A stretch of 64,000 nt of DNA from Gp6-AA40 sp036802945 (GTDB taxonomy: Bacteria > Acidobacteriota > Vicinamibacteria > Vicinamibacterales > UBA2999): contig DAIRVG010000001.1 of assembly GCA_036802945.1 (NCBI GenBank), positions 159,520-223,519 of the forward strand, read 5' to 3'. Each line of letters starts with the position of its first letter. The stretch's first letter is position 1. The translations under genes were made by a program, and so were the position numbers. Below the pieces are notes generated by a model. That model worked only from the letters and a program-made list of their open reading frames with translations. It made no database searches and was not told the DNA's origin. Below, in pieces: positions 58,156 to 64,000 of the stretch.

Positions 58156-58722
58156 ATGATGTCATTCACCGGCGCCACCATCGGGACCATGGGTTGTCAC
58201 CTTCGATCGTTTGTTGTCATCACCGCGTTATCGCTTGGATCGATGCTCCAGACTGCCTATGCAGAGCAACCCCGCGAGGGTAGCCACGTCCGCACAAACG
58301 ATTCGCGCATGCGCGTGGCGATAGCGGATGGCATTGCAGGGTCGGTTTTCTTTCGCGACCTCGTCGCGCAACTCGATGCGTCGGACGTGATCGTCTACGC
58401 GGAGCCCGACTGCCTGATGCCGCCCCCGCTGGCGGGGCGCCTCACATTCATGTCATCGGCGGGCGGGCTACGGTACGTATTGGTGAGGATTGCGTGCACG
58501 CTCGAGGGCCGGGGGCAGATCGCGATGCTGGGTCATGAGCTTCGTCACGCCGTCGAAATTGCCGATGCCGAGTCGGTCGTGGATGAGCCCTCACTGGCTG
58601 TGGTATACGGGCAGATCGGTTTTGCCTCCAAGGCCATGCCGGCGGGCGCCGGTTTCGACAGCCGCGCGGCAATCGAGGCCGGCCGCCGTGTGTGGGAAGA
58701 GTTGAGCCGCCGGGCGGAGTAG
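58156..58722 (+). CDS. Exported protein with HExxH zincin-like motif
   Basis: 188 residues from the ATG at 58156 (an ATG at 58189 gives the tightest signal peptide: GCHLRSFVVITALSLGSMLQ). The mature part reads VAIADGIAGSVFFRDLVAQL and MLGHELRHAVEIADAESV, where HELRH with a following E resembles a zinc peptidase site. A few bacterial proteins of this size with HELxHA are described only as hypothetical, so activity is unproven. A preceding AACTCCCAA hairpin isolates it from the amidase gene. The C-terminus is helical. Confidence 0.6.
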   Translation: MMSFTGATIGTMGCHLRSFVVITALSLGSMLQTAYAEQPREGSHVRTNDSRMRVAIADGIAGSVFFRDLVAQLDASDVIVYAEPDCLMPPPLAGRLTFMSSAGGLRYVLVRIACTLEGRGQIAMLGHELRHAVEIADAESVVDEPSLAVVYGQIGFASKAMPAGAGFDSRAAIEAGRRVWEELSRRAE

Positions 58723-58897
58723 CGCGGAGTACCGAAACCTGGAAGCGGAGTGCCTAAAACACGAAATCTTTGCAGACGCAGCAGTACGAGGAAGTCTGCA
58801 ACCTACACACACACGTCCACGCACCGGATCACAACGTCATCCCGTTCGTTCCCGAGCGCGCGATCAAAACCGCGTAAGACCGTTCAACCGCTAAACG

Positions 58898-59296
58898 CTA
58901 GCGACTACGACCCGCACCTCCACCCGTGGGCCAGCTCCATCCGTCCGCCGGACGCCGGATGCTCTTGAGGTGCACGGAGTAGTCGGTGGTGCTGCGGTTC
59001 GGTGCGCCAGTGATGATGATGTGGTCACCCGCCTTGAGGGTCGATGCGACCACACCTTGCTGCTCGAGGCGACGCGGGTTAGACCATTCCGCACCCCACT
59101 TTCGGGCGACGCCCGTCCCATCATTCGCCGTGAAGTACACCCATGTGTGCGGGCTGCGGTACTCGTAGCTCACGATGTCGCCTTCGAGTGAGATGCTCTT
59201 CTCTTCGAAGTACATCCTGGCGAACGAGTGATGCGCATATGCCGAGGTCGCGGCCAGCAGCGCGCCGATACCAAGGATGAGGAGCCTGCGATTCAT
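58898..59296 (-). CDS. DUF6152 family exported protein, second copy
   Basis: 132 residues: signal peptide ending ATSAYA, then HHSFARMYFEEKSISLEG, DIVSYEYRSPHTWVYFTAND and NRSTTDYSVHLKSIRRPADG. The HHSFA opening and the SPHTW motif assign it to DUF6152, more typical than the copy at 52224. A glycine- and arginine-rich tail follows. Role unknown. It stands alone on the minus strand, convergent with the zincin-like gene. Confidence 0.85.
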   Translation of the reverse strand: MNRRLLILGIGALLAATSAYAHHSFARMYFEEKSISLEGDIVSYEYRSPHTWVYFTANDGTGVARKWGAEWSNPRRLEQQGVVASTLKAGDHIIITGAPNRSTTDYSVHLKSIRRPADGWSWPTGGGAGRSR

Positions 59297-59380
59297 CGTA
59301 ATCTCCTTACCTAGAGCGAGCCTTCACGGCCGCCTCCGAAAGCTTAGCTCACCGGCAACGATATGGCATATGCGATCGCC

Positions 59381-59536
59381 ATGAACACGCCGACCGAGCC
59401 GAGCCGTACTCCCCCCCAGAACGATCCGCGCGATCGCCATCCCGACGAGGCGCCCGAAACGCCGCCAACCGAACCGCCGCCGATCCCAATCGACGACCCA
59501 CCTTCATCCGCGCCGCCAGGACCGTACGTCGCGTAG
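59381..59536 (+). CDS. Small proline-rich protein (51 aa)
   Basis: Frame MNTPTEPSRTPPQND, then HPDEAPETPPTEPPPIPIDD and PPSSAPPGPYVA. Proline is about one-third of residues, with acidic ones between. Similar short PPTEPPP-VPxxDPP peptides are found in many proteobacterial and acidobacterial genomes beside GlsB-like genes. An in-frame ATG at 59363 would add six residues. The GlsB-like gene follows 40 bases later on the same strand. Confidence 0.55.
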   Translation: MNTPTEPSRTPPQNDPRDRHPDEAPETPPTEPPPIPIDDPPSSAPPGPYVA

Positions 59537-59576
59537 GCCTCTGGCTTGCACGGGGTATGGAGGGAGGACAGAACCC

Positions 59577-59837
59577 ATGGGCATTCTTGGATGGATTCTT
59601 TTCGGGCTCATCATCGGCGCGCTGGCCAAGCTGGTCATGCCGGGCCGCGATCCAGGAGGCATCATCGTGACGATGCTGCTCGGCATCGCGGGCGCGGTGC
59701 TCGGCGGTTTCGTCGGACGTGCAATGGGATTCTACGGCCCAGGTGAAGCGGCCGGCTTCCTGATGTCGTTCGCCGGTGCGGTGTTGTTGCTGGTGCTCTA
59801 TCGGATGATGGTGCGGCGGCGCGCCTTGCGTCCGTAG
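59577..59837 (+). CDS. GlsB/YeaQ/YmgE-family small membrane protein
   Basis: 86 residues with three hydrophobic helices: GWILFGLIIGALAKLVMPG, IVTMLLGIAGAVLGGFVG and a last AGFLMSFAGAVLLLVLYRM. The GxILGxxxGxxAK opening and PGRDPGG turn are diagnostic. The family is stress-linked (often annotated transglycosylase-associated protein) but its action is unknown. A GGGAGG ribosome site precedes the ATG. Confidence 0.9.
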   Translation: MGILGWILFGLIIGALAKLVMPGRDPGGIIVTMLLGIAGAVLGGFVGRAMGFYGPGEAAGFLMSFAGAVLLLVLYRMMVRRRALRP

Positions 59838-59855
59838 TAACTCAGGCTGGGGACG

Positions 59856-60398
59856 TCAGGGCCTGGGCGTCAGCAGCTCGGCGCGCCAGCAGAACGCGCA
59901 CGCCTTGCAGCAGTAGTACTGGACGACACCGACGCGCAGCGTCGATCGGACGCTATCGGACTCGCAGACGGGGCAGGTCGTGAACCCCAGCAGCGCATCG
60001 TCCGTCGACGACGGTGCGTCGGTGTCGTAGTCGAGCACCTGCCGCACGGTGGTTGCCAGATCTTCCGCAATGGTGGGGTGGGCAAGCCATGCGTGGCAGC
60101 CCGCCTTCGTGCTGTCAGCCGCGCACAGTTTCGAGACCTCTGGCGTCAGCACGATGATTCGGGGCGGATCCCCCTGCCCCGGCTTACGTATCTCGCGACA
60201 CAAATCCCACCCCGACATGTCCGGTAATCGCAGGTCGATGACCGCGCAATCGGGCAGCGATTCCCGAGCGGCCGTGATCGCCTCCTTACCGCTGCGCGCC
60301 ACGCGCACGCGAAAGCCGTGGCGTATCAGGGCTTGCTCGTAACTCGCGACATGATCGGGAACGTCGTTGACGAGGAGAATGATTTCCTGCGCGGGCAT
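59856..60398 (-). CDS. Receiver-domain protein with C-terminal zinc ribbon
   Basis: 180 residues. The receiver domain has LVNDVPDH (acidic pair reduced to ND), the phospho-Asp in AVIDLRLPDMSG and Thr in IVLTPEV, but the conserved Lys of KP is His (AHPT). The C-terminus has CPVCESDSV and YYCCKACAFCWRAE, a four-cysteine zinc ribbon. No DNA-binding helix is visible. Phosphorylation may thus be weak or absent; the protein may act as a docking receiver. TAAAAT lies seven bases before the ATG, so the transcript is probably leaderless. Confidence 0.8.
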   Translation of the reverse strand: MPAQEIILLVNDVPDHVASYEQALIRHGFRVRVARSGKEAITAARESLPDCAVIDLRLPDMSGWDLCREIRKPGQGDPPRIIVLTPEVSKLCAADSTKAGCHAWLAHPTIAEDLATTVRQVLDYDTDAPSSTDDALLGFTTCPVCESDSVRSTLRVGVVQYYCCKACAFCWRAELLTPRP

Positions 60399-60405
60399 CC
60401 AGGAG

Positions 60406-60411
60406 ATTTTA
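60406..60411 (-). promoter_or_regulatory. -10-like TAAAAT of the receiver/zinc-ribbon gene
   Basis: Minus-strand TAAAAT ends seven bases before the ATG at 60398; no ribosome-binding site is present. Confidence 0.4.
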
Positions 60412-60539
60412 GTCTTAGCTTAGCTGGGCGCGAAGACGGTCGAGTGGAGGGATCGTTCGATGAGGCTACGCGCACTCCTTGTGCATCAAAGGGATACTTA
60501 ATGTGAATTGCACGGTTTTCGGAGATCCTGGGTGATTGA

Positions 60540-60559
60540 TGACGTTAATTCGGACGTCA
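60540..60559. promoter_or_regulatory. Palindrome TGACGT-N8-ACGTCA upstream of comB-like gene
   Basis: A perfect 6-bp inverted repeat with an eight-base spacer, 11 bases before the ATG at 60570. It could be an operator or a short RNA hairpin over the ribosome site. Confidence 0.3.
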
Positions 60560-60569
60560 TGATGATGCG

Positions 60570-61289
60570 ATGAGAGTCGAACGGAGAAGCCTGCTAGCGG
60601 GCGCGGCTGACGCGCAGGGAATCGTCGTCGTGATCGACGTGCTGCGGGCGTTCAGCTGCAGCGCGCTGATGTTTCACTATGGCGTCAGGGACCTCGCGCT
60701 CGTGCGGACGCCGCAGGAGGCGCTCGCGTTCCGCGATCGCGATCCGGATTACCTCGTCGCCGGCGAGGTCAAAGGCGTCAAAGTCGAAGGGTTCGATCTC
60801 GGGAACTCGCCCGCCGACATCGTCGCGAAAGGGGAGGCATTCTTCCGGAACCGCCGGGTGGCGGTCCGCTCATCGGCCGGCACGCAAGGTGTGCTCGCGG
60901 CCGCGGCGAATGCCGAGCAGGTGATTCTCGGAAGTTACATGACTGCTGACGCCATCGCGCGGTACGTCCGGACAACCGGTGGGGACGACGCGGTCGTCAC
61001 GATCGTGGCTATGGGCTTCGAAGGGATCACGCCGTCGGTCGAGGACGAGCGGTGCGGCGACTACATCGAGCATCTGCTGAATCCCGGGGCCGGTCCCTAC
61101 GATCACATGGCAGCGCTGTGGGAATGCCTCAACGATCCAGAGATCGCGAAAAGCCTCCGCGGCGAACATCACTACCGGCCGAAGGAAGACATCGTGCTCG
61201 CGCTCCAGCGCGACCTGTTCAATTTCGTGATGGTCGGTCGCCTGGAGAACGGTCACGTGCGAGTCACCAGGTCGGCGCCTCACGTGTAG
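60570..61289 (+). CDS. 2-phosphosulfolactate phosphatase family protein (ComB-like)
   Basis: 239 residues with the ComB pattern: VVVIDVLRAFSCSALMF, LVAGEVKGVKVEGFDLGNSP, VRSSAGTQGVLAAA, and a late SVEDERCGDYIEHLL. In methanogens ComB dephosphorylates 2-phosphosulfolactate toward coenzyme M. Bacterial homologues are widespread without the rest of that route, which is not seen here, so the in vivo substrate is open. The ATG at 60570 is preceded by a palindrome. Confidence 0.82.
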   Translation: MRVERRSLLAGAADAQGIVVVIDVLRAFSCSALMFHYGVRDLALVRTPQEALAFRDRDPDYLVAGEVKGVKVEGFDLGNSPADIVAKGEAFFRNRRVAVRSSAGTQGVLAAAANAEQVILGSYMTADAIARYVRTTGGDDAVVTIVAMGFEGITPSVEDERCGDYIEHLLNPGAGPYDHMAALWECLNDPEIAKSLRGEHHYRPKEDIVLALQRDLFNFVMVGRLENGHVRVTRSAPHV

Positions 61290-61367
61290 CAGGCTCCCCG
61301 ACGTCCGGCCACGTCCTATTCCCTGGTGCCGTGGAACCTTTCAGCCGGTTCCGACAATCACCCCCAG

Positions 61368-61976
61368 ATGCCGACGATGCCCGCAGACGACCGGTCGGAC
61401 GCCGACCTCGTTCGGCGCGCTGCGGCGGGAGAGCGCGACGCGTTCGCGGCGATCTACGAGCGGTATCGGACGGTCGTGTATCGATTTGCGCGTCTGATGA
61501 GCGGATCCCCGGCCACCGCGGAGGATGTGACCCAGGAGGTCTTCGTGACGCTGATACGGACGCTGCCGCGGTACGAGCCGCACCGCGCCGGGCTGCTCAC
61601 CTATCTGTATGGGGTCGCCCGTAACGTGACGCGGAACCGTCTTCGCCGCGACCGCCGGTTCGTGGCGCTCGAGACGGCGGTGGAGGAGAAGCCATCAGGC
61701 GCAGACGACCCATGTGCCGCCGCTTCGCACTCCCAGCAGCTGTCGCAGCTGCGCAGCAGCGTCCTGGCGTTGCCGTCGCGGTACAGGGAAGTGGTCATTC
61801 TCTACGACATCCACGGCTTGTCATACGCAGAGACAGCGCAGGTGCTCCATGTGCCGGTTGGCACCGTCCGTTCGCGGTTGAACCGCGGCCGGCAGATGAT
61901 CGCCGTGCGCCTGCGGGAGGCCGAGTCTCCTGGTCATGCGTGCGTCGCGGCGCGGATCGAAAGGTGCGTCATATGA
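61368..61976 (+). CDS. ECF-type RNA polymerase sigma factor
   Basis: 202 residues. Region 2 covers DAFAAIYERYRTVVYRFARL and the DVTQEVFVTLIRTLPRYEP helix with YLYGVARNVTRNRLRRDR. Region 4 is LALPSRYREVVILYDIHGLS with YAETAQVLHVPVGTVRSRLN, a normal helix-turn-helix. It directs RNA polymerase to stress or envelope promoters. The ATG at 61368 gives the natural start; a GTG at 61326 is less likely. Its stop overlaps the start of the next gene (ATGA), whose single-membrane-helix product is likely its anti-sigma factor. Confidence 0.9.
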   Translation: MPTMPADDRSDADLVRRAAAGERDAFAAIYERYRTVVYRFARLMSGSPATAEDVTQEVFVTLIRTLPRYEPHRAGLLTYLYGVARNVTRNRLRRDRRFVALETAVEEKPSGADDPCAAASHSQQLSQLRSSVLALPSRYREVVILYDIHGLSYAETAQVLHVPVGTVRSRLNRGRQMIAVRLREAESPGHACVAARIERCVI

Positions 61977-62578
61977 ACGTCGAACAGTCGCTGCGTGCGC
62001 TGGCGGCGGACGATGCGACAGCGCGCGTACCGCCGCATGTCGATGCTGCCGTGTTGGCGGCATGGGATGATAATTGTCCCGAGCACCGCGGGCGGGCGCC
62101 GGCGGCGAGGCGGAAACGCGTAGTGCTCGGGATCGCCATGGCCGGCGCGTTCGCTGCTGCGAGTCTCGTCGCGGTCGTGATCACGTGGCGAGGGGGAAAC
62201 GAGCCGCGACACACACTTGGAAACATCGCGCCGGAGAAGTCGGTCGCACCAGGAGTCCCTGAAGTGGTCGCCGGCGCGATCGCACCGCCCCGCGGAATGG
62301 AGCAGCCGATGGCGCCGGCACGTGCGCGGCGGCGCCCGGTTGTGTCCCCGGCAACCGGCGCGGCGTACGTCCTGGTGCCTGATGCCTACATGGATGCCCC
62401 GCTCATGATGATGCGCGTCCGGATGCCACGCAGCGCGTTCTCGCGCCTTGGCGTACCGATCGCGAATCCCGACGGAGACGGGATGGTCGATGTTGAAGTG
62501 CTGGTTGGAGAAGACGGTGTGGCCCGATCGATCCGTCGCGCCACCGCGGTCGGCTGGGTCGATGCAAACGGACATTGA
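61973..62578 (+). CDS. Probable anti-sigma factor, single-pass membrane protein
   Basis: 201 residues. A short cytoplasmic part (MNVEQSLRALAADDATARV) without the zinc HxxxCxxC motif is followed by one hydrophobic helix (about residues 48-68) and a periplasmic, proline-rich part that ends GVARSIRRATAVGW. Overlap with the sigma factor gene and this topology indicate an anti-sigma factor that releases sigma on an envelope signal; the lack of the zinc motif makes it a non-ZAS type. Sequence similarity to named families is too weak for more. Confidence 0.6.
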   Translation: MNVEQSLRALAADDATARVPPHVDAAVLAAWDDNCPEHRGRAPAARRKRVVLGIAMAGAFAAASLVAVVITWRGGNEPRHTLGNIAPEKSVAPGVPEVVAGAIAPPRGMEQPMAPARARRRPVVSPATGAAYVLVPDAYMDAPLMMMRVRMPRSAFSRLGVPIANPDGDGMVDVEVLVGEDGVARSIRRATAVGWVDANGH

Positions 62579-62586
62579 GGTGTGAT

Positions 62587-63492
62587 GTGCGAAAGCTGAT
62601 GATCGTTCCCGCCCTGACGATCCTTGCCGTGGCCCCGGCTGCCGGGCAGGACGTCGTGTATCGCTTCGAGCAGCGTGTCGCGCCGCCTGGACAGGGCGAC
62701 GTGTTCACGCTCCCGGTGCCTCCCCCTGGCGCAGGCGCGATGATCGAACATCGGATGGGCTTGCTTGCGGTCGAGCCGTTCGACATGGCTGCGCCCGTGA
62801 CGGGAGCGCCGTACACAGCGAACATTTCGACCGACGTCGTGCAGCAGCTCGCGGACGGCAACCGTATCGAGCACCACACGACGAGCAGCGTCGCCCGCGA
62901 CGGGCAGGGACGCACACGCCGTGAACAGCAGCTGACCGCCATTGGCGCGATCCTGCCGCAGGTGGATGGGCGAATCATCACGATCATGGACCCTGTCTCG
63001 CGGGTGCACTACTCACTTGACCCTGCGCGAAAGATCGCGATGCGATCGCCGCTGCCTGTGTTCACGCGATTCAACGGTGTCGGCCGGGCCGGCGTAGCGG
63101 CGGGCGTTGCGGGCGCGGCCACGGTGAACGCCGAGACGGTGGTCGTCAACGCCGGCTCGAAAAACGCGCGCACCGAGTCGCTCGGTGCCTCACAGATCGA
63201 GGGAGTGGAGGCGCAAGGCACCCGCACGGTTGTCACGATTCCCGCCGGCGCGATCGGCAACCAGGCGCCGATCGAGATGGTCACGGAACAGTGGTACTCG
63301 GCAGAGCTCGGCGCCGTGGTGCTGTCTCGCCGCAACGACCCGCGGTTTGGCGAGACGACATACCGGCTGCAGAACATCGTGCGCGCCGAACCCTCGCCCG
63401 AGTTGTTCCAGGTGCCGAGCGACTACACGGTCGAGGCGCTGCCCCCATTCGGCGGAGGAACGTTTCAGGCGAAGCCCTTCGCAGCGCCGTGA
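62587..63492 (+). CDS. Exported protein of unknown function
   Basis: 301 residues from GTG 62587 (GAGG six bases upstream) with a signal peptide (MIVPALTILAVAPAAGQ). The mature protein is beta-rich and repetitive in Val/Ala/Thr; it has DGNRIEHHTTSSVARDGQGR and a second half with MVTEQWYSAELGAVVLSRRN. It overlaps nothing but starts nine bases after the anti-sigma gene, so it is probably the third gene of the sigma operon and perhaps the envelope partner or target. No catalytic motif. Confidence 0.65.
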   Translation: MRKLMIVPALTILAVAPAAGQDVVYRFEQRVAPPGQGDVFTLPVPPPGAGAMIEHRMGLLAVEPFDMAAPVTGAPYTANISTDVVQQLADGNRIEHHTTSSVARDGQGRTRREQQLTAIGAILPQVDGRIITIMDPVSRVHYSLDPARKIAMRSPLPVFTRFNGVGRAGVAAGVAGAATVNAETVVVNAGSKNARTESLGASQIEGVEAQGTRTVVTIPAGAIGNQAPIEMVTEQWYSAELGAVVLSRRNDPRFGETTYRLQNIVRAEPSPELFQVPSDYTVEALPPFGGGTFQAKPFAAP

Positions 63493-63505
63493 GGTTGGAC
63501 GAACG

Positions 63506-63916
63506 CTAGTAGGAGGGCCAGGTGCCGGGAGTCGCTAATTCGACTGACCGTCCATCGGGATCGCGAAAATAGAGACTGAGACCTCCGCGGGCCCACGTCA
63601 CGCGACTCTCGACCTCAACGCCCAACGCAGCGAGGTGCAGCTCCCATCCTGGGGCCTCATCCCGGTCGATCGCGAACGCCAGGTGCGCGGGACCGCTGCC
63701 GTCATGACCGGGCACGAGACCGCCATCGGTTTGCAGCGGGTGGGAATGCCCGCGCCTGAACAGCAGCAGCACCGTACCCTCTCCGGCGTCGAACGCCACA
63801 ACCCGATCTGTTCGAAGCATCGGCGTTGCACCGAGCATGCGCTCATAGAACGCCGTGGTGCGCTGCAGATCGTCGCAATAGAGTGCGGTCTCGAGAACGC
63901 GTCGCAGGAGGGCCAT
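63506..63916 (-). CDS. VOC-superfamily (glyoxalase/dioxygenase fold) protein
   Basis: 136 residues with paired beta-alpha-beta-beta-beta modules: VLETALYCDDLQRTTAFYER, LLFRRGHSHPLQTDG, GPAHLAFAIDRDEAP and SLYFRDPDGRSVELATPG. The FRDPDGRSVEL end and AHLAFA strand carry the metal residues of glyoxalase-like proteins. Substrate cannot be read. TATACT lies eight bases before the ATG on the minus strand, another leaderless layout. Confidence 0.85.
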   Translation of the reverse strand: MALLRRVLETALYCDDLQRTTAFYERMLGATPMLRTDRVVAFDAGEGTVLLLFRRGHSHPLQTDGGLVPGHDGSGPAHLAFAIDRDEAPGWELHLAALGVEVESRVTWARGGLSLYFRDPDGRSVELATPGTWPSY

Positions 63917-63924
63917 GACGCGCC

Positions 63925-63930
63925 AGTATA
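63925..63930 (-). promoter_or_regulatory. -10-like TATACT of the VOC gene
   Basis: Minus-strand TATACT ends eight bases before the ATG at 63916, with no Shine-Dalgarno. Confidence 0.4.
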
Positions 63931-63958
63931 GTCAGGGCGTGTGCAGGCTGAATCCTCC

Positions 63959-64000
63959 TTACTTCGCTTTCCTCAGGATGACGGTCCCGTTGAAGCTCCG
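63959..64000 (-). CDS. C-terminal end of a gene cut by the window edge
   Basis: The minus-strand frame from the edge reads RSFNGTVILRKAK and stops at 63961-63959. The 13 residues are too few to identify a family. Confidence 0.3.
   Translation of the reverse strand, partial: RSFNGTVILRKAK

Noticed and set aside
1..64000. tRNA or rRNA genes, integrases, attachment sites
   Set aside because: I read the intergenic gaps for cloverleaf-like arms, CCA-type ends, rRNA cores and transposase or integrase motifs and found none; a tRNAscan or Infernal run would settle it.

Overview
The window reads as a GC-rich chromosome fragment of an environmental bacterium, most likely Acidobacteriota and probably the Vicinamibacteria side of that phylum. 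I infer this from the gene families (an Oar-like TonB-dependent receptor with a carboxypeptidase-regulatory N-terminus, two DUF6152 proteins, a small CGLHGHD zinc-ribbon protein, many secreted peptidases) and from the dense palindromic intergenic repeats. Two runs of exactly 100 N (6777-6876 and 18030-18129) show it is a scaffolded draft or metagenome-assembled sequence. I saw no rRNA, tRNA, CRISPR array, transposase or prophage.

Layout. 1-2608: the end of an ergothioneine operon (egtB fragment, egtD) followed by a membrane-anchored hydrolase. 2702-6776: a transglutaminase-like protein overlapping an ABC exporter ATPase and permease. 6877-10571: glucokinase divergent from a MerR/TPR protein, then infA, a DEAD-box helicase and a cysteine-rich protein, all three starting with TTG. 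10651-17087: lipid and fatty-acid genes (acyl-AMP ligase/ACP/acyltransferase fusion, acyl-CoA dehydrogenase, APH-fold kinase) around a diadenylate-cyclase-like protein. 17220-27763: housekeeping and metabolism (SDR, ClpP, M28 peptidase, threonine dehydratase, CCA transferase, proline dehydrogenase, PlsB-like acyltransferase, isocitrate dehydrogenase, DUF4149). 27962-32086: sigma-54 response regulator and hybrid kinase. 32289-36991: transketolase, DinB-like protein, FtsH. 37062-41260: a TolC/EmrA/EmrB-type tripartite pump. 41272-50529: M1 peptidase, DapB-like dehydrogenase, response regulator, sorbosone-type dehydrogenase, a fluoride channel with its riboswitch, PAP2 phosphatase, TPR lipoprotein. 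51388-57952: a run of exported proteins with a TonB-dependent receptor and an exported formamidase. 58156-64000: a zincin-like protein, small proteins, a REC/zinc-ribbon protein, ComB, an ECF sigma operon and a VOC protein.

Regulation and genome style. About ten genes have a TANNNT-like hexamer 6-8 nt before the start codon and no Shine-Dalgarno, which suggests leaderless mRNAs; at two divergent pairs one AT-rich element reads as a -10 box on both strands. GTG and TTG starts are common. Several repeat families occur: REP-like hairpins headed by GTAG, CCACGGAG hairpins, CAACTCCCAA hairpins and TTAGGGG-type G-rich arrays. Repeat-like sequence has also entered reading frames in phase in at least two genes (acyl-AMP ligase, APH kinase) and probably in two more (transketolase, histidine kinase).

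Items most worth following: the DisA_N-like protein at 13253-14626 with an RTT in place of RHR; the fluoride riboswitch and coupled leader ORF before crcB; the two bidirectional leaderless promoters; and the in-frame repeat insertions.
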